Assembly (NCBI GenBank): GCA_009929775.1
Contig: RZZS01000002.1
Span: forward strand, 1-64,000
Length of the DNA stretch: 64,000 bases
Reading direction: 5' to 3'
From: Alphaproteobacteria bacterium
GTDB taxonomy: Bacteria > Pseudomonadota > Alphaproteobacteria > Micavibrionales > Micavibrionaceae
A program made the translations under genes and the position numbers. Below the pieces are notes generated by a model, which was given only the letters and a program-made list of their open reading frames with translations, searched no databases and was not told the DNA's origin. Positions 1 to 7,398 of this stretch are shown here, one piece after another. Position 1 is the first letter of the stretch. Each line of letters opens with the position of its first letter.

Positions 1-1547
1 AACGAGATGTTGAGCGGCACGTTTTCCCATCGCCGTCCGGCTTGCTCCGCCTTGCGCCGAAGATCGGCGCGCATGCGCTCGAACTCTTCCGGCGCGGCGC
101 GCTGGAAGCTGTATATGGATTGCTTGACGTCGCCGACGGTGAACAGGGTGCGGGCCCGGTCGTCGCGTGCTCCGGCCCCGGCGAAGAACTCGTCGCAAAG
201 TGCCTCGACGATTCGCCATTGCTCGGGGTTGGTGTCCTGCGCCTCGTCGATCAGAATGTGGTCGAGTCCCTGATCGAGCTTGTAGAGCACCCAGGCGGCC
301 GACTTGCCGAGCCCTGCCATGCTCTCGCCCTTCAGCAGCGCGAGCGTCTTGAGGATGAGGTCGTCGTAGTCGAGCACGCCCCGGCGTTCCTTGTCGGCCT
401 GATAGGCGTCGACGATTTCTCCGCCAAGCTCGAACAGGTCGCGGGTCAACGCGGCGCAACGCACCGCCTTGCAGGATTCGAGAACGGAGACGAGGCGGTC
501 GGATTCCGCGCGCAGGATCCGCTCGCAGTCGGGGAAGGCGGCCTTGACGCTTTTGGTCGGGAAATGGTGGGTGCGCGGCAGGCCGTCGGATTTTTTGATG
601 AAATTGGCGATATGCGCTTTCCAGAATTCCACCCGGTCTTCGCCGGCGCAGTCGAGCCAGACCTGAAGCATCAGGGCGCTCGTTTTGTCGGTCTGTGTGC
701 CGCAGGCGAGAGCCGTGCAGGCGCGGCGCAGATCGCTTGCCGCAAAGGCCCTTTCATCGCATGCCGCGCGGACCAGCGCATCCGCGGTGTCGGTCTGGTT
801 GACCGCGAAAAACTCGCACAGGGCGGCGTGCAGTCCTCCGGGCGACCAGAATTTTTCGAGCGCGCTCTTCATCTGGTTGCGCTCGGAGGTCAGGTTCTTC
901 AGGAGGGCCCTGAACTGCTCCTCGTTCTGGTCCCCGGCGACGCTTGCAAGCGCGGCGTGGAGCGGCGACCCGGTTTCCGCGCGCGCCCTGTCCAGCACCC
1001 GGTTCAGTGCGCCCTGAAGCAGCTTTGCCGCAAGCTCCTCGTCCAGTACCTCGGACCCGGGCGGTACGCCTGCCTCGAGCGGAAACCGCCCGAGCACCGA
1101 CTGGCAGAAGGAATGGATGGTCATGATCTTGAGACCGCCGGGCACGTCGAGGACGCGCGCGAAGAGCTTGCGGGCTTCCTCGCATTCGCGCGGGGTCGGT
1201 GCGCGGCCGAGAAGGTTTCGCTCGAGGTCGGCGCGCAGTGCGTCCTCGTCCGCCACCGCCCATCGCGACAGGCGTTTGTTGAGGCGCAGGCTCATTTCGC
1301 TGGCGGCGGCCTTCGTGAAGGTCAGGCAAAGAATTTTGTGCGGCGCGGTGCCGGGCGTGCCGTCCCGCGCGGGTAGCAGCAGGCGCAGGACGCGGTCGGT
1401 CAGGACTTTCGTTTTGCCCGTTCCCGCCGACGCACTGACCCAGGCGCACGCGGCCGGATCGGAAGCCTTGCGTTGCAGGACGTTGGGGTCGACGTCCCGG
1501 TTCGATGAGGCGTCAGATTCGGGTTGCAGATTCGGTGCGTGAACCAT
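1..1547 (-). CDS. addA: AddA helicase-nuclease subunit, N-terminal part (gene cut by window edge)
   Basis: This is the UvrD/Rep-family (SF1) helicase subunit of the AddAB complex, which resects double-strand breaks for RecA recombination in the cytoplasm. About 515 codons are present and the C-terminal helicase and nuclease parts lie outside the window. The reading frame starts with ATG at 1547-1545 and shows Walker A (ASAGTGKT, about residues 39-46), helicase motif Ia (LCLTFTKAAASEM), motif Ic (TIHSFC) and the Walker B/motif II line IDEAQDTNPEQW near residue 415, followed by GDVKQSIYSFQRA (motif III). It begins one base after the addB stop, so the two are almost certainly cotranscribed. Family assignment is firm; only completeness is unknown. 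Confidence 0.95.
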   Translation of the reverse strand, partial: MVHAPNLQPESDASSNRDVDPNVLQRKASDPAACAWVSASAGTGKTKVLTDRVLRLLLPARDGTPGTAPHKILCLTFTKAAASEMSLRLNKRLSRWAVADEDALRADLERNLLGRAPTPRECEEARKLFARVLDVPGGLKIMTIHSFCQSVLGRFPLEAGVPPGSEVLDEELAAKLLQGALNRVLDRARAETGSPLHAALASVAGDQNEEQFRALLKNLTSERNQMKSALEKFWSPGGLHAALCEFFAVNQTDTADALVRAACDERAFAASDLRRACTALACGTQTDKTSALMLQVWLDCAGEDRVEFWKAHIANFIKKSDGLPRTHHFPTKSVKAAFPDCERILRAESDRLVSVLESCKAVRCAALTRDLFELGGEIVDAYQADKERRGVLDYDDLILKTLALLKGESMAGLGKSAAWVLYKLDQGLDHILIDEAQDTNPEQWRIVEALCDEFFAGAGARDDRARTLFTVGDVKQSIYSFQRAAPEEFERMRADLRRKAEQAGRRWENVPLNIS

Positions 1548-1548
1548 G

Positions 1549-4548
1549 TTATGCCGCCTCCTCCGTATCCCCGAGTGCGGCCCATTCCTTTACGCGCGCG
1601 AGATGTTCGAAATCGTTGAAACGCGGCGGTTTGTCCGGTCGCGGGATGCTCAGGTAAGGCGTGTCCGGATTGTCGAAGGCGGTGACGAGACCGCGCAGGC
1701 CGTCTTCAGCGCGGGCGGCGATGCTTGCGATGTCATCCGATTCCAGCACCCGGCACTCGCCCGGGGTCGTTCCCCCGGTAAGCACCCAGTAACATAGGGC
1801 TTTTACACCCATCGCCGGAACGCCCTCAAAGCCGCCCGCCTGCAGCATAGCGGCTTCCAGAGGCAATTGCGGCAAAGAGGCGTTTTCGATCGCTTTCAGG
1901 GGATAATTCCCACCTGTCTTGTAGTCAATGATCGTCGCGCCGCCTTCGTGCAGAAGGTCGATGCGGTCGGCGCGGGCGGTGAGTTCGAACCGACCGCCGG
2001 GGGCTTCAAGTGTCATCGAGCCGCTTGCCTCATTCTTCAAGGGCCGGGCGCGTTCGCGCCAGCTTTGCTCACAGGCGAGCACCCAGCTCCCGATGCGCTC
2101 GATGCGCGGCCACCAGAACGCCCAGTCGTTCGGGTCTTCGTGCGCGGCCTCGAGTTCTTCGCGGGCGATGGACAAAAACAGGCTTTCCGCGTCGGGCGTG
2201 TCCGTAAATTCAGACGTGAACCGTTCCATGACCGCATGGAGGAGCGTGCCGCGGTCGGCGGCTTCGACGGGTTTTTCAAGCGGCTCCAGCTTGCGGAGCT
2301 TCAGGACCGTGCTTGCGTAAATCTGGTACGGGTCGGAAAGCCACGGCTCGATCCTGGTAACGGAGAGCTTGCGCGGGCGGGCTTCGAGCGGCGGCCTTGG
2401 CTCCGGGCGGCGGCAGGGGGTGACGCTGTCTTGCGACTCCAGTGCCTTCGCGTAAGCGCGGTGGGGGCCTTCCTGAATAACGTCAGGGGGAAAGCCGCAG
2501 GCCTGTAGAACGGTGTCCAGCCGTTGCAGCCAGCGCGAGGGCACCGTCGGCGCGCCGTCGACCCGGGCCGAGCGGGTGAGCAGGACGCGCGGCGCACAGA
2601 AGCACTGGACGAAGTCGTGAGCGCTCTGACCCGTTCGGCGCTCGGCGGCGGGCAGGCCGAATTCCTGCTTCATCGGGCGCGACATCCATGGATCGTGGCC
2701 GGTGTCGGGCGGCCAGCATTTCTCGTTGAGCCCGCCGAGAATGACCAGGTCGGCCTGCTGCAGGCGGGCTTCCATCGTGCCCAGAATGGACAGGCGCGGG
2801 TGTGTGCCGTAGGCGGGGCGCACCGTAACCGGAATCATGAGCTGTTCGAGCAGGGCAAGGTAGTCGTCGGCATTCACAGGCGCAATCTCCGCGGCCTGCG
2901 TGCGCAGTTCGGCCAGAAACACGGCGGCGGCTTCGCCGTCTTCGCCTGTCCACAGGCGCGCCGCCCCCGCCTCGGTATCCGTCGCGGCGAGCGCTTCGGC
3001 GGTTTCGATATGCGCGTCGAGCCACGCGTCGAAAGGCGCTTGATTCTCCGCGCAGATTTCTGTGACGGGCTTCAGAATCGGTTCAAGATGGCTCACAAAT
3101 CTGTGGATATGATCCGCATCGAATTTTCCGGAGTCTTGACTTCCGACCTTCTTGATGAGCGCGCGGCGAATGCCGTCCAGTCCGCGCGGGGGCTTGAGGC
3201 CGCGCAAGGCATTTTCATCAAGCGTGCGCACGTTGGCGCGCCAGTCCTTCTGCGCCATGCCGCCCGCAGCGAGCGTATGTTTGAGAAGCGAGAGCAGGGA
3301 GACCGGCGCGTAGCCGTCGGCGCAGGCGCGGCAGACAAGGCGCAAAAATCCGCCGACGCGCGTTTGGGCAAGCGGCTGGCCGCCGGAATCGTCGATCCGG
3401 ATTCCCCAGCGCGAGCAGGCCATGGCAACGCGCCGGGCGAGCGTGCGGTCCGGTGTGACGAGGGCGGCGGTCGTGTTCGGGCCGCGTTCGAGCGTTTCGC
3501 GCATCGCGGTGGCGATCACCAGCGCTTCCTCTTGCGGGGTCTCGCAATCGGCGCGCTCGATGGTCGTCAGCGAGCGTGCGAATGTTTCCCGGCGTGCCGT
3601 GCCGGTGAGGTCGATCGTCTGCCAGGCTGCGCTTGTTGCGGCGGGGCGCATGGTCTCACGAATGAGCCTGCGGCGATCCTCAAGCCCGGCGCCGGACTCG
3701 CAGGCGGGCCAGAGCTTTACATCCGCGCGGCTTGCTTCGCATACGGCCAGCAACTGACGCAGCATGAACTGCGGATGCGACTCGTCAAGTGCGCGCCAGC
3801 TGTCTTCGTCGATCCCCGCATCGAGCCCCGGCAGGACGAGCGCGCCGTCCGGAAGATGCGCGACGACAGCGAGCAGTTCTGCGGTGGCGGGAATCGAGCC
3901 GGTCGAGCCGGCGGCGACAATACGGTGTTTCGGCGGCGCTTTTCGCCAGCTTTCCGCCTGGGCCCGGATGAGGCGGTTGCGGCGGTCGGCGGCATCGATG
4001 GCCCCGCGCTCGGCGAGAATCTCGTCCCAGTATCGCCCGACGATCTCGTCGAGAAACCGGATCGAGATTTGCCAGTGGTTCGAAAAATCCTCCGGGACCA
4101 GCTTCGAGAGGTCGCGAAGGCTGAGACCGTTGATGACGATCTCATCCATCAGCTTCCCGAGCGCGGCGGCGAGCGCCATCGCCTGCGCGGGGCGGTCTTT
4201 GTAAGTCTCCTGCGCGCCGATCAGCCTTGCGAGCAAAATCTGGCGCTCGAGCGGGGAAAAGGCGCGGGGCAGGTTCAACTCGTCGCCCGCAAGACCCCTG
4301 ATTTCAAGCTCCTCCTCCTCCACGTCTCCCACCGGCTGCATCACGGGCAGAAGCAACGGCGCGCCACCCGTCTGCCGCAGGAAAGCCTCCCGCAACGCCC
4401 GGCACGCCCGCCGCGTGGGCAGCAACACGCGGATCTTGGCAAGCTCTTCGCTCCGTCCCCCGGCTTCGGCCATAAGTCCCTTCGCCAGCGCATCGGCAAA
4501 CGGCACGCCGGAAGGGATGTTGTAAATGGTCGGGGTACGGGTGGTCAT
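1549..4548 (-). CDS. addB: AddB, second subunit of AddAB double-strand break repair helicase/nuclease
   Basis: The 999-residue protein matches alphaproteobacterial AddB in length. Its N-terminus carries the inactivated-helicase style motif LLPTRRACRALREAF. The C-terminal PD-(D/E)XK (RecB-family) nuclease domain is marked by IIDYKTGGNYP near residue 870 and an upstream GTLLHAVMERF segment. With AddA it processes broken DNA ends for RecA loading. Start is the first ATG, 180 bp after the end of the MurU-like gene; that gap contains no convincing gene. Order tsaE, sugar nucleotidyltransferase, addB, addA is a classic alphaproteobacterial arrangement, which supports the call. Confidence 0.95.
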   Translation of the reverse strand: MTTRTPTIYNIPSGVPFADALAKGLMAEAGGRSEELAKIRVLLPTRRACRALREAFLRQTGGAPLLLPVMQPVGDVEEEELEIRGLAGDELNLPRAFSPLERQILLARLIGAQETYKDRPAQAMALAAALGKLMDEIVINGLSLRDLSKLVPEDFSNHWQISIRFLDEIVGRYWDEILAERGAIDAADRRNRLIRAQAESWRKAPPKHRIVAAGSTGSIPATAELLAVVAHLPDGALVLPGLDAGIDEDSWRALDESHPQFMLRQLLAVCEASRADVKLWPACESGAGLEDRRRLIRETMRPAATSAAWQTIDLTGTARRETFARSLTTIERADCETPQEEALVIATAMRETLERGPNTTAALVTPDRTLARRVAMACSRWGIRIDDSGGQPLAQTRVGGFLRLVCRACADGYAPVSLLSLLKHTLAAGGMAQKDWRANVRTLDENALRGLKPPRGLDGIRRALIKKVGSQDSGKFDADHIHRFVSHLEPILKPVTEICAENQAPFDAWLDAHIETAEALAATDTEAGAARLWTGEDGEAAAVFLAELRTQAAEIAPVNADDYLALLEQLMIPVTVRPAYGTHPRLSILGTMEARLQQADLVILGGLNEKCWPPDTGHDPWMSRPMKQEFGLPAAERRTGQSAHDFVQCFCAPRVLLTRSARVDGAPTVPSRWLQRLDTVLQACGFPPDVIQEGPHRAYAKALESQDSVTPCRRPEPRPPLEARPRKLSVTRIEPWLSDPYQIYASTVLKLRKLEPLEKPVEAADRGTLLHAVMERFTSEFTDTPDAESLFLSIAREELEAAHEDPNDWAFWWPRIERIGSWVLACEQSWRERARPLKNEASGSMTLEAPGGRFELTARADRIDLLHEGGATIIDYKTGGNYPLKAIENASLPQLPLEAAMLQAGGFEGVPAMGVKALCYWVLTGGTTPGECRVLESDDIASIAARAEDGLRGLVTAFDNPDTPYLSIPRPDKPPRFNDFEHLARVKEWAALGDTEEAA

Positions 4549-4728
4549 GGCGGGGTGACGTTAACCGTGAAGATCGATGGAAATTTCCTGAAAAGCCTGT
4601 TCCTGTGTCGTCCCGGCGACAGATGGAAGGTATACAATACAGGTTCGTCCGATCCTGTGAAAGTTGCGATCGCCGCGGTTCGTGATATTTCGGGCCTTCC
4701 GGCAGATTTCATGCGGCGGAAACCCGGT

Positions 4729-5463
4729 TCACGACCCGTTTTCCTGATCCGCAATCGCGCGGTTCACTTCGCTTAAGTCTTTGGCTGTGCTGATATGATG
4801 CCATGCTCCTGTGTGGATCAGTCCGTAGAGGCGGTGCTCCTTTTCGGCCTTGTCCATGAGCTGCAGGAAAGAGAAGGGGCCGTCCGGTGCGCCGGCGAAC
4901 ACGCGGGGGTGAACGATACGAATCCCGGCAAACATATGCTCACCGGACTTTTCCGGAGATCTCCGGGCCTGTCCATCCTCTAAAATGGTATAATCACCCA
5001 CGCCGGCGGTCAGGGTCATTTGCGCGACAGGCTGCAGGAGCAGAAGGATGTCCATGATCTCGGGGTTGAAGCGCTGTGCGAGGCGGTGGAAAACGCCTGA
5101 GGGACTCTTGCCGGAGTCTTCCGTCCAGAAGGCATCGCCGTTTATCAGGTAAAACGGGGCTTCCTCCATTAAAGGGAGCGCATTTTTCACACCGCCGCCG
5201 GTCTCGAGCAAATCGTTCTCGCGTGAAAAAAGTATTCGCGGTTTCTCACGGCGCTGCAGGTGCGACTCCAGAATCGATCCGAGGTGATGCAGGTTGATCA
5301 CGCAATTTTCCACGCCTGCGCCGACCAGTTTATCGAGTATGTGATCGATAATCGGCTTGCCCGCGACGGAGACCATCGGCTTCGGCAGGCGGTCGGTATG
5401 GGGTTTGAGGCGCGTGCCCTTTCCGGCGGCGAGGATGAAGGCCTGACTGGGGATCCTATCCAT
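4729..5463 (-). CDS. murU: Sugar-1-phosphate nucleotidyltransferase, MurU-like
   Basis: A 244-residue nucleotidyltransferase of the GT-A fold. The N-terminal signature AAGKGTRLKP (residues about 12-21) followed by LPKPMVSVAGKP is the nucleotide-binding loop, and NGDAFW supplies the metal-binding aspartate. In the tsaE-addB neighbourhood such proteins are usually annotated as MurU (N-acetylmuramate-1-phosphate uridylyltransferase of cell-wall recycling), though mannose-1-phosphate guanylyltransferase activity cannot be excluded. The ATG at 5463 is preferred over a start 26 codons upstream because the upstream residues are low-similarity translation of the tsaE 3' end. The coding region overlaps tsaE by 8 bp, indicating translational coupling. 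The AmgK kinase that normally makes the MurU substrate is not beside it. Confidence 0.75.
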   Translation of the reverse strand: MDRIPSQAFILAAGKGTRLKPHTDRLPKPMVSVAGKPIIDHILDKLVGAGVENCVINLHHLGSILESHLQRREKPRILFSRENDLLETGGGVKNALPLMEEAPFYLINGDAFWTEDSGKSPSGVFHRLAQRFNPEIMDILLLLQPVAQMTLTAGVGDYTILEDGQARRSPEKSGEHMFAGIRIVHPRVFAGAPDGPFSFLQLMDKAEKEHRLYGLIHTGAWHHISTAKDLSEVNRAIADQENGS

Positions 5464-5926
5464 TCCTGCCCCTTGCTCCGTCCTCTCCCCACGGGGGAAG
5501 GTTGCTTCGTTCGACCTCGATGAGACGCGCTTCCGGTTCATCCTTTACAGGCGAAAATGTTACGCGGCTTGCGTTCCGCGGGACATACGGGCCAAGGCGT
5601 TCGGGCCATTCGACAAGGACGATGCCGTCATGAAGCGCTTCCTCCCAGCCCAACTCAAAAATCTCTTCCGGGTCCTTAAGCCGGTAGAGGTCGAAATGAC
5701 AGAGCGGCCCGAGCGGCGTTTCATAGGTCTGGAGCAGCGTGAAGGTCGGCGAAGGGACGTCCATGTCCGGGTCGCCGCACAGCGTGCGGATCAGGCTGCG
5801 CGCGAAGACGCTTTTGCCCATACCGAGCGTGCCCTCCAGCAGGAAGGTCTCGCGCCCGCTCATACCGACGCCAAGGCGGCGGGCGAGGTTTTCGGTGTCA
5901 TTTTCGCTGTACGACCGGAACTCCAT
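5456..5926 (-). CDS. tsaE: tRNA threonylcarbamoyladenosine biosynthesis ATPase TsaE
   Basis: A 156-residue P-loop ATPase that works with TsaB and TsaD to make t6A37 on ANN-decoding tRNAs. Visible motifs are Walker A (EGTLGMGKSVFAR, residues about 31-43), SPTFTLLQTYE and the Walker B-like HFDLYRL followed by EWPERL, all diagnostic of the family. Length is typical. The ATG at 5926-5924 lies in a CATATG palindrome whose other half is the ATG of the divergent reductase gene, so no intergenic DNA separates the two. No Shine-Dalgarno is visible on this strand, so the message may be leaderless or start inside the divergent gene. The C-terminal tail is a short extension (PPWGEDGARGRNG). Confidence 0.93.
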   Translation of the reverse strand: MEFRSYSENDTENLARRLGVGMSGRETFLLEGTLGMGKSVFARSLIRTLCGDPDMDVPSPTFTLLQTYETPLGPLCHFDLYRLKDPEEIFELGWEEALHDGIVLVEWPERLGPYVPRNASRVTFSPVKDEPEARLIEVERSNLPPWGEDGARGRNG

Positions 5927-5929
5927 ATG
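5924..5929. other. CATATG palindrome giving both divergent start codons
   Basis: The six bases hold the tsaE ATG on the minus strand (5926-5924) and the reductase ATG on the plus strand (5927-5929). If both starts are right, each gene's ribosome-binding and promoter sequences must lie inside the other coding region. A GGAA at 5917-5920 gives a plausible plus-strand ribosome-binding site; nothing comparable is seen for the minus strand. Confidence 0.6.
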
Positions 5930-6982
5930 ATTAATAAATACGCGATGAGCACATTTCACAAGACCGATGTCGCGATTGTGGGCGCCGGGCCTGTGGGCCT
6001 TTTTTCGGTGTTTGAATGCGGCATGCTCGGCATGCGCGCGCATGCGATCGACGCGCTTCCCGAGATCGGCGGGCAGTGCAGCGCGCTCTATCCCGAAAAA
6101 CCCATTTACGACATTCCGGGCCTGCCCGCGGTGAGTGCGGCGGATCTGATCGCAAGCCTCGAGACGCAGGCGGCGGCGTTCGAGCCGGTTTATTCGCTGG
6201 GCCAGACCGTTCTGAAGCTTGCGCGCGCCGGGGAATTCTGGCGGCTCGAGACGTCTGCGGGAACGGTCGTCGAGGCGAAAGCCGTGATTATCGCCGCCGG
6301 GGCCGGGGCGTTCGGGCCGAACCGGCCGCCGCTCGCCGGGATCGACGGGTACGAGGGAACCTCGGTATTTTATATGGTGCGCCGCCGCGACGCGTTTGCG
6401 GGCAGGCGCATTGTGATCGCGGGAGGCGGGGACAGCGCGGTCGACTGGGCGCTCTCGCTCAGTCATGTGGCGGCAAAAATATTCGTGGTGCATCGGCGGG
6501 CCAGATTTCGCGCTGCGCCGGAGAGCGTCACGCAATTGCACAGGCTGGCCGAAGCCGGGCGGATCGAACTTGTCACACCTTTTCAGCTCAAGGCGCTTGA
6601 GGGCGATGGCTCGAGGCTGAGCGGCGTGCGGGTCGTGTCGATGGAGGGCGACGAGCGTTTAATCGAGGCGGATACGCTGCTGCCGTTTTTCGGGCTGGCG
6701 AACGATCTCGGGCCGGTTGCGCAGTGGGGCCTCTCCGTCGAGCGCCATCACGTCACAATCGACCCGGCGACTTCGGAAACGAGCGTACCGGGAATTTTTG
6801 CGGCGGGCGATGTCGCGGGGTACCCCGGCAAGCTCAAGCTGATTCTCACCGGTTTCGCCGAGGCGGCCCGCGCGGCGCACAGCGCCTACAATCTGGTCTA
6901 CCCGGGCCGGGCCCTGCATTTCGAGTATTCCACCTCGAAAGGTCTTCCGGGTGGTCCGCCCGGCGAATCCGGCGTACAATGA
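5927..6982 (+). CDS. Ferredoxin/flavodoxin-NADP+ reductase, thioredoxin-reductase-like (YumC type)
   Basis: A 351-residue FAD/NAD(P)-dependent reductase. The FAD-binding Rossmann motif is DVAIVGAGPVGLFSVFECG near residue 14, the NADPH-binding motif is RRIVIAGGGDSAVDWAL near residue 165, and the second FAD motif is GIFAAGDVAGYPGK near residue 290. The CxxC redox pair of true thioredoxin reductase is missing from its expected place before the NADPH motif, and with the C-terminal extension this points to the homodimeric YumC-type ferredoxin-NADP+ reductase. The start is either the ATG at 5927 (chosen because GGAA precedes it) or the ATG at 5945. A small secreted protein follows after 4 bp and may be cotranscribed. 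Confidence 0.85.
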   Translation: MINKYAMSTFHKTDVAIVGAGPVGLFSVFECGMLGMRAHAIDALPEIGGQCSALYPEKPIYDIPGLPAVSAADLIASLETQAAAFEPVYSLGQTVLKLARAGEFWRLETSAGTVVEAKAVIIAAGAGAFGPNRPPLAGIDGYEGTSVFYMVRRRDAFAGRRIVIAGGGDSAVDWALSLSHVAAKIFVVHRRARFRAAPESVTQLHRLAEAGRIELVTPFQLKALEGDGSRLSGVRVVSMEGDERLIEADTLLPFFGLANDLGPVAQWGLSVERHHVTIDPATSETSVPGIFAAGDVAGYPGKLKLILTGFAEAARAAHSAYNLVYPGRALHFEYSTSKGLPGGPPGESGVQ

Positions 6983-6986
6983 AGCC

Positions 6987-7388
6987 ATGAGGTACATGGC
7001 GCGGGCCTTCCGGCCGCTTTCTTTGATGGGTCTTGTTTTGCTGGCGGGAATTCCGGCACGCGCGCAGAACGTCACGGCGGAACCGATTTGTTTCTCAGTG
7101 CGGAACACCGCGCCCTACATGGTTTTCGGCACCCTCGCGACGGATCTTTACACGCGCGACGACGGGATGAGGGCGCGGCACCGCTCGAATTTCCGTCTCG
7201 ACACCGGGCAGCGGGATGAGTTTTGCGCGTCGGGACCTTTTTTTCCGGGCGGCAAGCTCGAGCTGACGCTGCGCTCGCTGGTGCCGCTCTTTTCGTGCCG
7301 GACGCGCGTGGATCAGGGCGAGATCCTCGTCAAGGGCATGTTGAAACAGGACGGGACAACGCAGACCTGGGCGGAATGTTACGAGTGA
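6987..7388 (+). CDS. Small secreted protein of unknown function, four cysteines
   Basis: A 133-residue protein with a clear Sec signal peptide (basic start, hydrophobic LSLMGLVLLAG, then a PARA-Q cleavage site near residue 27). The mature part has four cysteines (ICFSV, EFCASG, LFSCRT, AECYE), consistent with two periplasmic disulphides. I do not recognise a named family; similar short proteins described only as hypothetical occur in other alphaproteobacteria. It follows the reductase by 4 bp, so it is probably expressed with it, although no functional link is obvious. ATG at 6987 is preferred; ATG at 6996 is also possible. Confidence 0.7.
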   Translation: MRYMARAFRPLSLMGLVLLAGIPARAQNVTAEPICFSVRNTAPYMVFGTLATDLYTRDDGMRARHRSNFRLDTGQRDEFCASGPFFPGGKLELTLRSLVPLFSCRTRVDQGEILVKGMLKQDGTTQTWAECYE

Positions 7389-7398
7389 ACAAACTCCT

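Noticed and set aside
754-1449. A 231-codon minus-strand frame at the left edge
   Set aside because: It is a frame-shifted shadow of addA, which runs in another minus frame from 1547 to the window edge with helicase motifs.
2524-4776. A 750-codon plus-strand open frame opposite addB
   Set aside because: addB on the minus strand has full nuclease and helicase-like features and the expected neighbours; the plus frame is compositionally shadow-like (Arg/Ala/Gly rich).
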